Below are positions 28,401 to 36,305 of a DNA stretch of 64,000 nt, in pieces. The stretch is from Saliniramus fredricksonii. Lineage in GTDB: Bacteria > Pseudomonadota > Alphaproteobacteria > Rhizobiales > Beijerinckiaceae. The stretch lies in contig NZ_FMBM01000001.1 of NCBI RefSeq assembly GCF_900094735.1, positions 310,001 through 374,000 on the forward strand. Reading direction: 5' to 3'. Positions within the stretch are counted from its first letter, which is position 1; every line of letters starts with the position of its first letter. The translations under genes and the position numbers were made by a program. The notes under the pieces were generated by a model. It saw nothing but the letters and a program-made list of their open reading frames with translations. It had not been told where the DNA came from and ran no database searches.

Positions 28401-29555
28401 CCAACCCGCAATGATCAGAACCGATGAGCCCAGTCTCGCAGCCCGATGGCCATGATGCGCCATGGCTGGTCGATGATGGCGTTCCAGGCCTGGCAGCACA
28501 GGTCGAGGAGTTGGTCATAGGAGGCGAAGACTCGGTTGGAGAGGAGATTGTCGCGCATGAACTGCCAGAGGTTTTCGACCGGATTCAACTCGGGCGATTT
28601 TGGCGGCAGCGGCAGGAGGGTGATGTTTTGCGGGATCTCGAGGCCTTTGGCCATGTGCCATCCGGCCTGATCGAGAATGAGGATGGCGTGTTTGCCCGGG
28701 GCGACTGCGGCGGCGATCTCCACGAGATGAAGGTTCATGGCTTTTGTGTCGCAGCGCGGCAGGACGAGAGCCGCCCCTTTTCCCTCCTGCGGGCAGATCG
28801 CCCCGAAGATGTAGGTCGAGGCGGTGCGCTGATCGTGCGGCGCCGAGGGGCGGGTTCCGCGCTTGGCCCAGCGTCGGGTGATCTTGTTCTTCTGGCCGAT
28901 GCGGGCCTCGTCGGCGAACCAGACCTCTATGTCATCGGGCGCGAGGCTCTGGTGGGCGGCGATTTCGTCCAGGCGGGCGGGGAAACTTTTTTAAAATCCT
29001 CGATGGTATGCGTGTCCTGCGCATGATGGCGCGGCCTCGCCGAGAGCTTGCGATAGCCCATCTTGCGCAGGGCCCGGCTCACCGTGTCCTCGCTCGCTGC
29101 GATGCGGAACTCCTCGTAGAGCCATTGCGCGAGATCGACGATCCGCCAGCGCACCACGCCATGGACGGACGGGATCGGTCCTTCGTCCACCCGCCGTGCC
29201 AGGGCCGCCAGATGATCGGGGCCGAGCAGAGGAGCCTTGCCCGGCGCCTTGCGGTCGACGAGCCCCTCCGGTCCCTCTCGGTTGAACCGCTCAACCCAGT
29301 CGCGGACGATCTGCGCCGTCACGCCGCCGAGCCGGGCCGCCTCCGCCCGGCTCGATCCCTCATAGATAGCCGCGATAGACAGAAGCCGGCGCGTTTGCGC
29401 CCCATCCTTCGAGCGCCGCGCCGCCGCACGGCAGCGTTCCGCGTCAAAATCATCCCGCAAGGGCAAAGCAGCCATGGCGAACTCCTCCGTTCGCCACCTT
29501 GAATCTGATTTGCGCCTCGGAGGGAATCCCCCGAGTCAATTTCAATGCGGATTGG
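28401..29555 (-). mobile_element. IS630-family insertion sequence, copy 2, complete
   Basis: The 1155-bp element begins CCAACCCGCAATGA and ends TCAATGCGGATTGG, imperfect inverted repeats. It is bounded by the duplicated TA at 28399-28400 and 29556-29557, as expected for IS630. It is inserted in the AAA+/M41 gene in opposite orientation. A copy lacking 199 bp lies at 13793-14748 in the same orientation, giving direct repeats about 15 kb apart. Confidence 0.9.
28415..29475 (-). CDS. IS630 transposase in two frames (probable programmed frameshift)
   Basis: The first frame (28927-29475) encodes the helix-turn-helix part, 182 aa, ending soon after IEDFKK. The DDE part continues in another frame: DEIAAHQSLAPDDIEVWFAD, then HAILILDQAGWHMAKG, then SPELNPVENLWQFMRDNL, ending WAHRF at 28415. 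The switch falls at an A6 run followed by G (GATTTTAAAAAAG on the minus strand), a classic slippery string. Both copies in the window have the same arrangement, so this is more likely programmed than mutational. Confidence 0.75.
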
Positions 29556-29557
29556 TA

Positions 29558-31143
29558 TTAGGGGGGAGCCGCTCGTGATTGTTCTGAATCAGCCATTCAA
29601 CCATCTCCCGAATGACATCGTTGGGTTGATCGATCATCATGCCGTCCTGCGCCCGCTTGACACGAAGGATCTGTCGGCAATCATCGAGGAAATCACGCAA
29701 ACGAGCCTACCCGTGATCGCCGATGATCTCACCACGGGCCTGACCCTGGATCAGATCGCAGGGGCTATTCGTCTTCGTGATAACCCAGCCGCCATGATCC
29801 GGCGTCTTCATGCGCTGCGGCAATCGGCAAATCGAACTCGTTCGATTGCGGTTCCAAAGCTGCAGGATTTGTCAGGCTATGGGGAAGCAAAAGCCTGGGG
29901 ATTGATGCTGTCGCGTGAGATTGATCGGTATCGAGCGGGTGAAATCACTCTTGCCGATCTGCCGAAAGGCTTGCTGCTTTCCGGTCCGCCAGGCTGTGGG
30001 AAAACGTTGTTTGCTCAGTCACTTGCCGTCACTTGTAACATCCCCATCGTACCGTCGAGCGTCGCCGATTGGTTACAGAATGGCGACGGCCATTTGGGCG
30101 ATGTCATGCTTGCGGTGAAGAAAGTCTTCGACACAGCGCATCAACAGCAGAAACCGGCGGTGTTGTTTCTCGATGAATGCGACGCCTTCATCGATCCGTC
30201 TAAGACACGAGATCGGTCGAATTGGTGGCAGACCTTACGCGCGGGGGTTCTCTCATCAATCGATGGAGCATCAACTGAACCCGGGCTGATCATTTTGGGG
30301 GCTTGTAATTACCCCGAGCTGGTCGATCCGGCATTACGCCGTTCCGGTCGTCTCGATCGCCATATTGAGATCCCGCTTCCCGACGCGGATGCACTCGCAT
30401 CGATGCTGCAATCGGCCCTCGCAGACGAGCTACCTGATGCCGACTACCAGCGTTACGGAAAGGACATTATCGGTTCGACGGGCGCAGACGTCGCCCGCTT
30501 CGTGCGGGAAATCCGTGCTCGTGCGCGTGATCACGGTCGCAACGTTACAGCCGACGACGTGAAGGCGGTATTGTCCCCGCCTGATCAGCGGCCTGCGGAT
30601 CTGATCCGGCGGATCGCATTTCACGAGGCCGGGCACGCGGTTGTCGCGTCACTCCTCGACCGAGACGTCAAGGCTGTGTCGTTGTCGAAAGCTGACACAG
30701 GATTCGGGGGGTACGTTCTCGCGACGAGACCTATGATCTTCACACATGCTTCAATTGAGGAGGAGGTTCTGATCGGTCTTGCGGGGCGAGCCTCAGAGGT
30801 CATGTTCGGGCTGGCGGCGTCGAGCGGAGCCAGCGCGGATCTTGTCGAAGTTACACGGCTGCTCGTGCGAGCGCATGCCAGCTATGGATTCGGATCATCG
30901 CTGTCGAGCATTGATGAAACAGCCGACATCCAACAGCTTTTCATCGTCGATACGCGGCTGAAACAGATCGTCGACAACGATCTCGATCAACTTTGGCGGC
31001 GTACGATCATGATCGTCGAACAGAACGCGCAAGCGATTCGGTCTGTTGCCGAGCGGCTGATTGAACGCAGGCATCTCGAAGGTGATGAGATTTCGCAGAT
31101 CGTCGCGATGTGCCGTTCAGGGCCGGCATTGGTTACCGAGTAA
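29558..31143 (+). pseudogene. Soluble AAA+ ATPase with M41 (FtsH-like) metalloprotease domain, 3' part
   Basis: Beyond the IS the frame holds an AAA+ module with Walker A GPPGCGKT (about nt 29983), Walker B VLFLDECDAF and the second region of homology LRRSGRLDRHIEIPLPD. An M41 zinc protease domain follows: IAFHEAGHAVVASLL (HEAGH at 30622-30636), GLAGRASEVMFG, and SGASADLVEVTRLL, whose Asp is the likely third zinc ligand. FtsH has transmembrane helices in front; none is seen here, so it is a soluble relative. An ATG inside the IS end (29545) could start a 532-aa product, so the catalytic half may still be made. It would unfold and degrade a protein target. A spaced GGGGGG run sits at the junction. 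Confidence 0.85.
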
Positions 31144-31195
31144 CGTCGTTGGAGTAATCCGTGAGTGCGACGTTGAATCCGTTATTCTAGAAATG

Positions 31196-31237
31196 CGGAT
31201 GACCCCGTCCGAGAAAATTCTCGGACGGGGTCATCCG
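31196..31237. terminator. 42-nt near-perfect palindrome, possible bidirectional terminator
   Basis: CGGATGACCCCGTCCGAGAA and its exact complement are separated by two bases, giving 20 base pairs. It lies between the convergent AAA/protease gene and the copper operon. No T-run follows on either strand, so a transposon-derived or regulatory palindrome is possible instead. The rest of 31144-31448 has no gene. A second dyad (AAGCCGTCATT at 31440-31450, AATGACGGCTT at 31476-31486) overlaps the copCD stop. Confidence 0.5.
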
Positions 31238-31448
31238 AATGTGGAGCCGCATCGCGTCGGTCACCTGAAGCTACTCCTCAACACGACGGTTTCAGTTCCA
31301 TTCGGACGTGCAAGGTGGCATTTGCCGTACGCCTTGTTTGATCTCTCGGTTTATCAGCGTGGTCTCGGCGGGAACGGGGCCGGAAGCAGACCATCCGCTG
31401 GCGGGAGCAGCAAACGGAAAGAAAACGTTACTGCCGCATAAGCCGTCA

Positions 31449-33032
31449 TTATGGCAATAACGTCAATTCGGTTCCAATGACGGCTTTCTCGAAATCCGTG
31501 ATGAGGATGTCGAGCGTCATGTCCCATACGCCACCGGGAGGGAGATGTATCGGGCCGGCCCGCCAAATCCCGTCATCGTCCTTCTCGGCCCGGATCTCAA
31601 TCGGCTCCAGCCCGTCCGTCGGGCGCGCGAGGAAGACGGTTACCTCCAACGGCGTCATCGGTGCGAAATTGCCGTCGAGCGGCGTGATCGTGATGTGGTT
31701 AGCGCCCGCACGACCGGGGGTCATGACAATGTCCGCCATCGCAGTTGGTCCGTGCAGATGGGCCTCTATCGCCGTTTCGACAGACGGGGGCATTGCCCGT
31801 GGTGGCGGAAGAATCCGGAAGCCGGCAGTCAGGGCGAGGATCACGAGCATCGCCACGATCTCGATCCGGATCGAACGTACGAGCTGCGGGAGCGCCTCCT
31901 GCGGTGACGCAGCCATTGCTGGGGTAAGGACGAAGCGATGACGCAGAGCGAGAAGCAATACTCCTAAGACGACGGCGATCTTCGCCATCAGAAGCATGCC
32001 GTAAGGCGTTTCGATGAGCCCCGTCGTCGTTTCAACCTGGCGTATAGTAAGCGCGATGCCCGTGCCGACGAGCACCAGCACCAATGGTAGAGCCGGCCGC
32101 GAGAAGCGTTGCAGCCGCTGCACGGCATCCGGGCGGCTCAACTCCGAGATCAAAACCGGCAGAGCTCCGACCCAGAAGATCATCGCGAGCGCGTGGGCAA
32201 AAACCAGCGGGGCCATGACCATGACGGGTTCGGCCCGCGCCGCATGCCCTGCAACCGCAAAGGAACCGGCTGCGAGAAACCAGGCGATCGCGGCGAGGTA
32301 GGGTCGACTGCGCAACAGCGCAATCCACGCGGCGAGCCCCGCAAAACCTGCCAGGATCGCCGCATAGCCATAGGGGCTCATGATGGTGTTCGACCAATTC
32401 GCGAGATCGGTCAGCGCTCCTATACCGCCTCCGATCAGATCCATGACCTGGGCAGCGAGAAGCAAGCCGGCGGCTGGAAGCGTGCTCAATGCCAGCCACC
32501 GCGCCGGTCTCGGCGATGCTGCACCTGAAGTCACTCTCCAGAAAGCCCCTCCGACGCCGAAGGCGAGCGTGATCGTCAGGAGACCCCGGGACAAGACTGC
32601 CGGCCAGGCGGTGGCCTGTTCTGCGATCTCCGCAGGCTCGGAAACCGTTCCGATCGAAAAGACATGCGTTCCCCCGACCGGGTGACCGTCTGCGGAGACG
32701 ACGCGCCAGCTCAAAACATGCGTGCCTTCGGGAAGTGTTTCGGGAGGCGTGACGATCAGCGTCGCGTCGGATGCCCGTGCCTCGACATCAACGGGCTCGG
32801 AGGTGCCAGGCAGAAACCATCGCGCTTGTAATGGGCCGATGGGCTCGTTGAAGGTCAGCCGCACATCCTCGGGCGGGTCATCGAGAACAGTGCCGGCGGG
32901 CGGCTCGCCCGATCGCAGCTGCGCATGGGCAAAGGCGGGTGTTGAAATGGCAAGGGCTGCCGCAAGAGCAACGGAAAGCGCTACCAAGATCAGCAGCACA
33001 GCTTTTATTGATCGCGAGGAACCCTTGTTCAT
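31449..33032 (-). CDS. CopC-CopD fusion copper protein
   Basis: The 527-aa protein has a signal sequence ending about PAFAHAQL, where the mature N-terminal histidine typical of CopC follows. A CopC domain (HAQLRSGEPPAGTVLDDPPE, VSADGHPVGGTHVFSIG) comes next. A CopD membrane domain with about eight segments follows (FAHALAMIFWVGALPVLI is typical) and an extra periplasmic C-terminal domain (HITITPLDGNFAPMTPLEV). CopC binds copper and CopD is thought to carry it inward. The start at 33032 follows GGGGTAAGAG; a longer frame to 33098 overlaps the ycnI end and is less likely. Last gene of the copper operon. Confidence 0.85.
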   Translation of the reverse strand: MNKGSSRSIKAVLLILVALSVALAAALAISTPAFAHAQLRSGEPPAGTVLDDPPEDVRLTFNEPIGPLQARWFLPGTSEPVDVEARASDATLIVTPPETLPEGTHVLSWRVVSADGHPVGGTHVFSIGTVSEPAEIAEQATAWPAVLSRGLLTITLAFGVGGAFWRVTSGAASPRPARWLALSTLPAAGLLLAAQVMDLIGGGIGALTDLANWSNTIMSPYGYAAILAGFAGLAAWIALLRSRPYLAAIAWFLAAGSFAVAGHAARAEPVMVMAPLVFAHALAMIFWVGALPVLISELSRPDAVQRLQRFSRPALPLVLVLVGTGIALTIRQVETTTGLIETPYGMLLMAKIAVVLGVLLLALRHRFVLTPAMAASPQEALPQLVRSIRIEIVAMLVILALTAGFRILPPPRAMPPSVETAIEAHLHGPTAMADIVMTPGRAGANHITITPLDGNFAPMTPLEVTVFLARPTDGLEPIEIRAEKDDDGIWRAGPIHLPPGGVWDMTLDILITDFEKAVIGTELTLLP

Positions 33033-33094
33033 GCTCTTACCCCGTACTCTGCCCGAACAGGCGGCGGAGATCGCTCTCCGCCGCCGCTTTCGTG

Positions 33095-33670
33095 TCAATT
33101 GTGGGAATGCCCGTGTGAATGACTGTGCGAATGGCCGTGGCCATCGGCAGGAAGGACCATCACGCCGGGCGCCGGATAGCGCAGATCACTGCGGGTCTGG
33201 TTGCCGGTCGGGATTTCGATCCAGCGCTCGCTCGCGCTCGCACATTCCTGAACCACGGGGATGAAGAGCATCTCGTTGGCCGGAAGCTGATCCGTGAAAC
33301 GCGCGCGGAAGATGAACTCGTCATAATGCTCATCGAGCAATTCACCTTCCCAGATGATCTCCTTCACGCCCTCAGTAATCTCCCGGCCATGGCTGGTGAA
33401 GGGCTGCGACAGCGGCCCGGTCACGGTCGTCAGTTCCCAGCCGGCCTTCGGCATCGGCCTGACCCCGACAACGCCGTCGGGAATCGCAATTCGGACGCGC
33501 AAGGTCGGCTCACCAGCGCAGCCGTGTGGGATGCGGGTGACCATGCGGACCGTGTTGTTTTGCACGACTTCCCGGTTCTCGAAGGTCGCATGCGCATGAG
33601 CAGCCTCCTGCATGGCGAAGGTTCCCGCGAGAAGCGTCAGCGCACCCAGACCATAGGCGAGGTATTTCAT
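33095..33670 (-). CDS. YcnI/DUF1775 family periplasmic copper protein
   Basis: The 191-aa protein has a signal peptide ending AAHAHATFEN, leaving an N-terminal histidine as in YcnI-type copper-binding proteins. DUF1775 motifs include RIPHGCAGEPTLRVRIAIP and GVRPMPKAGWEL. The C-terminus is His-rich (HGHSHSHSHGHSHN), a likely metal-binding tail. The ATG at 33670 follows AAGGAAGG and overlaps the MbnH-like stop by 4 bp. It lies 62 bp before copCD. Confidence 0.87.
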   Translation of the reverse strand: MKYLAYGLGALTLLAGTFAMQEAAHAHATFENREVVQNNTVRMVTRIPHGCAGEPTLRVRIAIPDGVVGVRPMPKAGWELTTVTGPLSQPFTSHGREITEGVKEIIWEGELLDEHYDEFIFRARFTDQLPANEMLFIPVVQECASASERWIEIPTGNQTRSDLRYPAPGVMVLPADGHGHSHSHSHGHSHN

Positions 33671-34824
33671 TGTGTTTCCTTCCTGTTTTGCGAGGGATGA
33701 TCGAGCTTTTCGGGCATGATGCGCCCGGCTCGGGCCGGGTGTCCCTCCGGCCATGGGTCTGCGAAAGCCGGATTGCTGGTAAAGCGCTCGTCGGTAAGGC
33801 TTTCGAGAAAGGCGATCAGATCGGAGACTTCCGAGTCCGAAATCGTGAATCCGGGAACGAGCGGGTCACGGTTGGGATCGTAATTCCCTTGCCGTGCTGC
33901 GTCGCCCCCAGCGGCATAGTGCCGGATGACCTCTTCCAGCGTGTCGAAGCGGCCATCGTGCATATACGGTGCGGTCAATTCGACATTACGTAGCGAGGGG
34001 GTTCTGAAACGCCCCTCGTCGCGGGACGAAAGCGTGAATTCTGCAAGGCCGCCCATAACGCCGAGACCGGTATTGTGGAACGAGGTCTGCGCGAACGCAC
34101 TGCGTGACGTCACCAGATTGTTGGTGAAATTGAACCCGGCATGGCAGTGATAGCATTCGAGCCGGTGATCGAAGAACAGCGCTTCGCCCCGCAACGCTTC
34201 GACCGAGAGGGCCGAACGATCACCACCGTATTTGTAGCGATCATAGGGGCTGTCGGCGGTGATTAGCGTTCGCTGAAAAGCGGCAAGGGCCCGCGTGACC
34301 GTATAGAGATTTGCCTCCGGCGTATCCGGAAAGGCGCTCGGGAACGCTTCCTGGTAGTATGGATCCGCCATGATGCGCTGGAACAATTCGTCTTCACGCC
34401 CGGCATTGCCCATCTCTTCCGGATCACTGCCGAAGAGCGGGATCAAGGCATGAAATTCGAGCGTCTCCACCATGGGGTTGGCCCAGGTGAGTGTCGACAT
34501 ATAGGCGACATTTCCGAGCGAAGGCGCGTTAAGGAAGCTGCGCTGTCCTCCAATTCCGATGGATTTGGCCCGCCCGTCAGAAAACGCGCGGGATTGTTCA
34601 TGGCAGGATGCGCAAGCGATCGTTCCGTCTGCGGAAAGGCGCGCGTCATAGAAGAGATGGCGACCGAGCGTGACACGCTCGACCGTCATCTTCGATCCCG
34701 ACGGCACGGCAGGCGGTGGCAGCCAGTCCGGCATCTGCCAGACAAAGACCCGGTCTTCGGCATAGGATGCCGTTACCGCCACGCACACAGCCGCGACCGC
34801 CGCAAACAGCAGCGGACCACGCAT
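33667..34824 (-). CDS. Di-haem MauG/cytochrome c peroxidase family protein, MbnH-like
   Basis: The 385-aa periplasmic protein has a signal peptide (MRGPLLFAAVAAVCVAVTA) and two c-type haem motifs, CASCH and CYHCH, with the layout of MauG/CcpA di-haem enzymes (FRTPSLRNVELTAPYMHDGR, LIAFLESLTD). Next to an MbnP gene it is most likely MbnH, which uses a high-valent haem state to oxidise a tryptophan of MbnP to kynurenine. The start at 34824 lies five bases after the MbnP stop; a longer frame to 34911 overlaps mbnP and is rejected. Confidence 0.85.
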   Translation of the reverse strand: MRGPLLFAAVAAVCVAVTASYAEDRVFVWQMPDWLPPPAVPSGSKMTVERVTLGRHLFYDARLSADGTIACASCHEQSRAFSDGRAKSIGIGGQRSFLNAPSLGNVAYMSTLTWANPMVETLEFHALIPLFGSDPEEMGNAGREDELFQRIMADPYYQEAFPSAFPDTPEANLYTVTRALAAFQRTLITADSPYDRYKYGGDRSALSVEALRGEALFFDHRLECYHCHAGFNFTNNLVTSRSAFAQTSFHNTGLGVMGGLAEFTLSSRDEGRFRTPSLRNVELTAPYMHDGRFDTLEEVIRHYAAGGDAARQGNYDPNRDPLVPGFTISDSEVSDLIAFLESLTDERFTSNPAFADPWPEGHPARAGRIMPEKLDHPSQNRKETQ

Positions 34825-34829
34825 TTTGA

Positions 34830-35765
34830 TTACCGCATGGTCGCAAAGAGCTGTTCGCCTGCCGGCAAGTCCCTGAACGGCAGGCCGAGCCTGCTCATCA
34901 CCGGCACACAATCATCGTCGTTTGCGAAAGACATGCATCCTGGCGAGGTGCCCGGGGTATTGTAGTCGACATCCGCCTCGGCAAGGACGGGAACCGGATC
35001 GAACACAACCACGTTCGATTTCGGATCGAATTCAGCGAATCTCACCGAGACATGATTGGGGTTGGCGCAAGCTTCGACGGGTGGTGTCGTGCGACTCTCG
35101 GATGCGCATCCGGTCGAGCCGAGATGCAGGGACCAGCCACGGGCACGCGGTCGCTCGTCAGCGCTTCCGCCGACGTGGTCGCCGGTCGTTTGAACGGTCT
35201 CGATGGGCATTCCGGCCGTTGCCATGTCCAGGTTGATGAATTTGTAGCCGCCCTGCCAATTCCAGAACATGGCGGTAAGATTCAAGGGCGATGCGGCCAG
35301 GGTCGGATCATTGTGGTTCAGGGAAAACGGCACGCCGATATCGAATGCCAGACCGGTATAGTCGCCCTCGGGCGCGGTGCCGTGGACGCGCGTATTGATC
35401 TGCGGGGTCCCATTGACGCAGGTCCCGGTTCCGTCGGAAAAATCAAGCAGTGCGACATTCTCGTACTGCCACTTCCCGTCTTGCTCCAAGGCAAGTGGTG
35501 TTTCTGTTCCGTCAGCTGCTAAAAGCTGCAGGTTTGTCACAAAAACCCGAAAATCGGCGATCTCCACGTTTGATTGCGTGACGCCGATCCCCTCATAGGC
35601 CTGCGCACAAGAGAACGGGCTGCCGTCTATCTCGGCCGCAAAGCGGATTTCGACAGGCTTGGTCGGTGCTTCGGATGCGGCGTATGACGGTTGCACGGCA
35701 AGAATGGCGGCAACACATGCCGTCGCGGATACAGCAGCTTTCGCTGCGAATCTAATGGCATTCAT
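34830..35765 (-). CDS. MbnP-family periplasmic copper-binding protein
   Basis: The 311-aa protein has a signal peptide (ending about PSYAASEAP) and MbnP-type segments: FSCAQAYEGIGVTQS, YENVALLDFSDGTGTC, NLTAMFWNWQGGYKFINLD and WSLHLGSTGCASES. MbnP proteins bind Cu(I) after a tryptophan is oxidised by the partner MbnH, encoded next. Several Trp residues (FWNW) are candidates. It is not linked to methanobactin genes here, as in most non-methanotroph MbnPH pairs. Start 35765 (MNAIRFAAKAAV) is the usual signal-peptide start. Confidence 0.85.
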   Translation of the reverse strand: MNAIRFAAKAAVSATACVAAILAVQPSYAASEAPTKPVEIRFAAEIDGSPFSCAQAYEGIGVTQSNVEIADFRVFVTNLQLLAADGTETPLALEQDGKWQYENVALLDFSDGTGTCVNGTPQINTRVHGTAPEGDYTGLAFDIGVPFSLNHNDPTLAASPLNLTAMFWNWQGGYKFINLDMATAGMPIETVQTTGDHVGGSADERPRARGWSLHLGSTGCASESRTTPPVEACANPNHVSVRFAEFDPKSNVVVFDPVPVLAEADVDYNTPGTSPGCMSFANDDDCVPVMSRLGLPFRDLPAGEQLFATMR

Positions 35766-35832
35766 AGGATTTCTCTTCGATTGATATGCCTGCAAGCAGG
35801 CGTTCAGACCGCAGGAGCGGTCCGTTTGATCA

Positions 35833-36216
35833 TCAAACGAAGGAAAGAGGAGGACCTCGGGCCGGCGGGGCGCGTGGATCGAACTGCGCGACGCGCGCCG
35901 GAACAGCCGGCCTATGCGCGGCGATCACATCATAGCTGACGACCAGAGCGGTCGTGCCGACGCCGGGGATCGTGATTGCACCGGCCAGCATGCAGGCCGG
36001 GCAATCATAAGCCGGCCAGCCCGTCGGGGCCTCGCCATTGTCTGCCATCTCGGTCAGGCACAGATCGTCGAGCGATCCACCGAGTTCGAGATAGGCGACG
36101 AGATCCGGGTCACGTTCAGGCGCTTTATGGTGATGGTGACCGAAACCGAGCAGAGCGATCGCTAGCGCGAGAAGCGCTATCTGAACGCGTACCAATGCTC
36201 GGAATCGATTACTCAT
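35833..36216 (-). CDS. Small DUF2946-like protein at head of copper operon
   Basis: The 127-aa protein has one N-terminal hydrophobic segment (VQIALLALAIALLGFG), then HHHHK, a CPAC motif (YDCPACMLAGA) and a proline-rich tail. This is the layout of DUF2946-type proteins often near copper and TonB genes. The His cluster and CxxC suggest metal handling at the periplasmic face. It is 67 bp upstream of mbnP on the same strand. Family call moderate; function inferred from neighbours. Confidence 0.6.
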   Translation of the reverse strand: MSNRFRALVRVQIALLALAIALLGFGHHHHKAPERDPDLVAYLELGGSLDDLCLTEMADNGEAPTGWPAYDCPACMLAGAITIPGVGTTALVVSYDVIAAHRPAVPARVAQFDPRAPPARGPPLSFV

Positions 36217-36260
36217 AGGAACGATCTAGCCTCGACTCAAAGCGCCAGTCAATCACTTAA

Positions 36261-36277
36261 GTGTGATAGTGTTACAC
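36261..36277. promoter_or_regulatory. Imperfect dyad upstream of copper operon
   Basis: GTGTGATAGTGTTACAC is an imperfect palindrome 45-61 bp upstream of the first copper gene. It is a candidate operator. IS256 copy 2 starts only about 30 bp further away and may have separated the operon from its regulator. Confidence 0.35.
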
Positions 36278-36305
36278 AATTCGGCTCGGATACAAGTGTC
36301 ATTTC

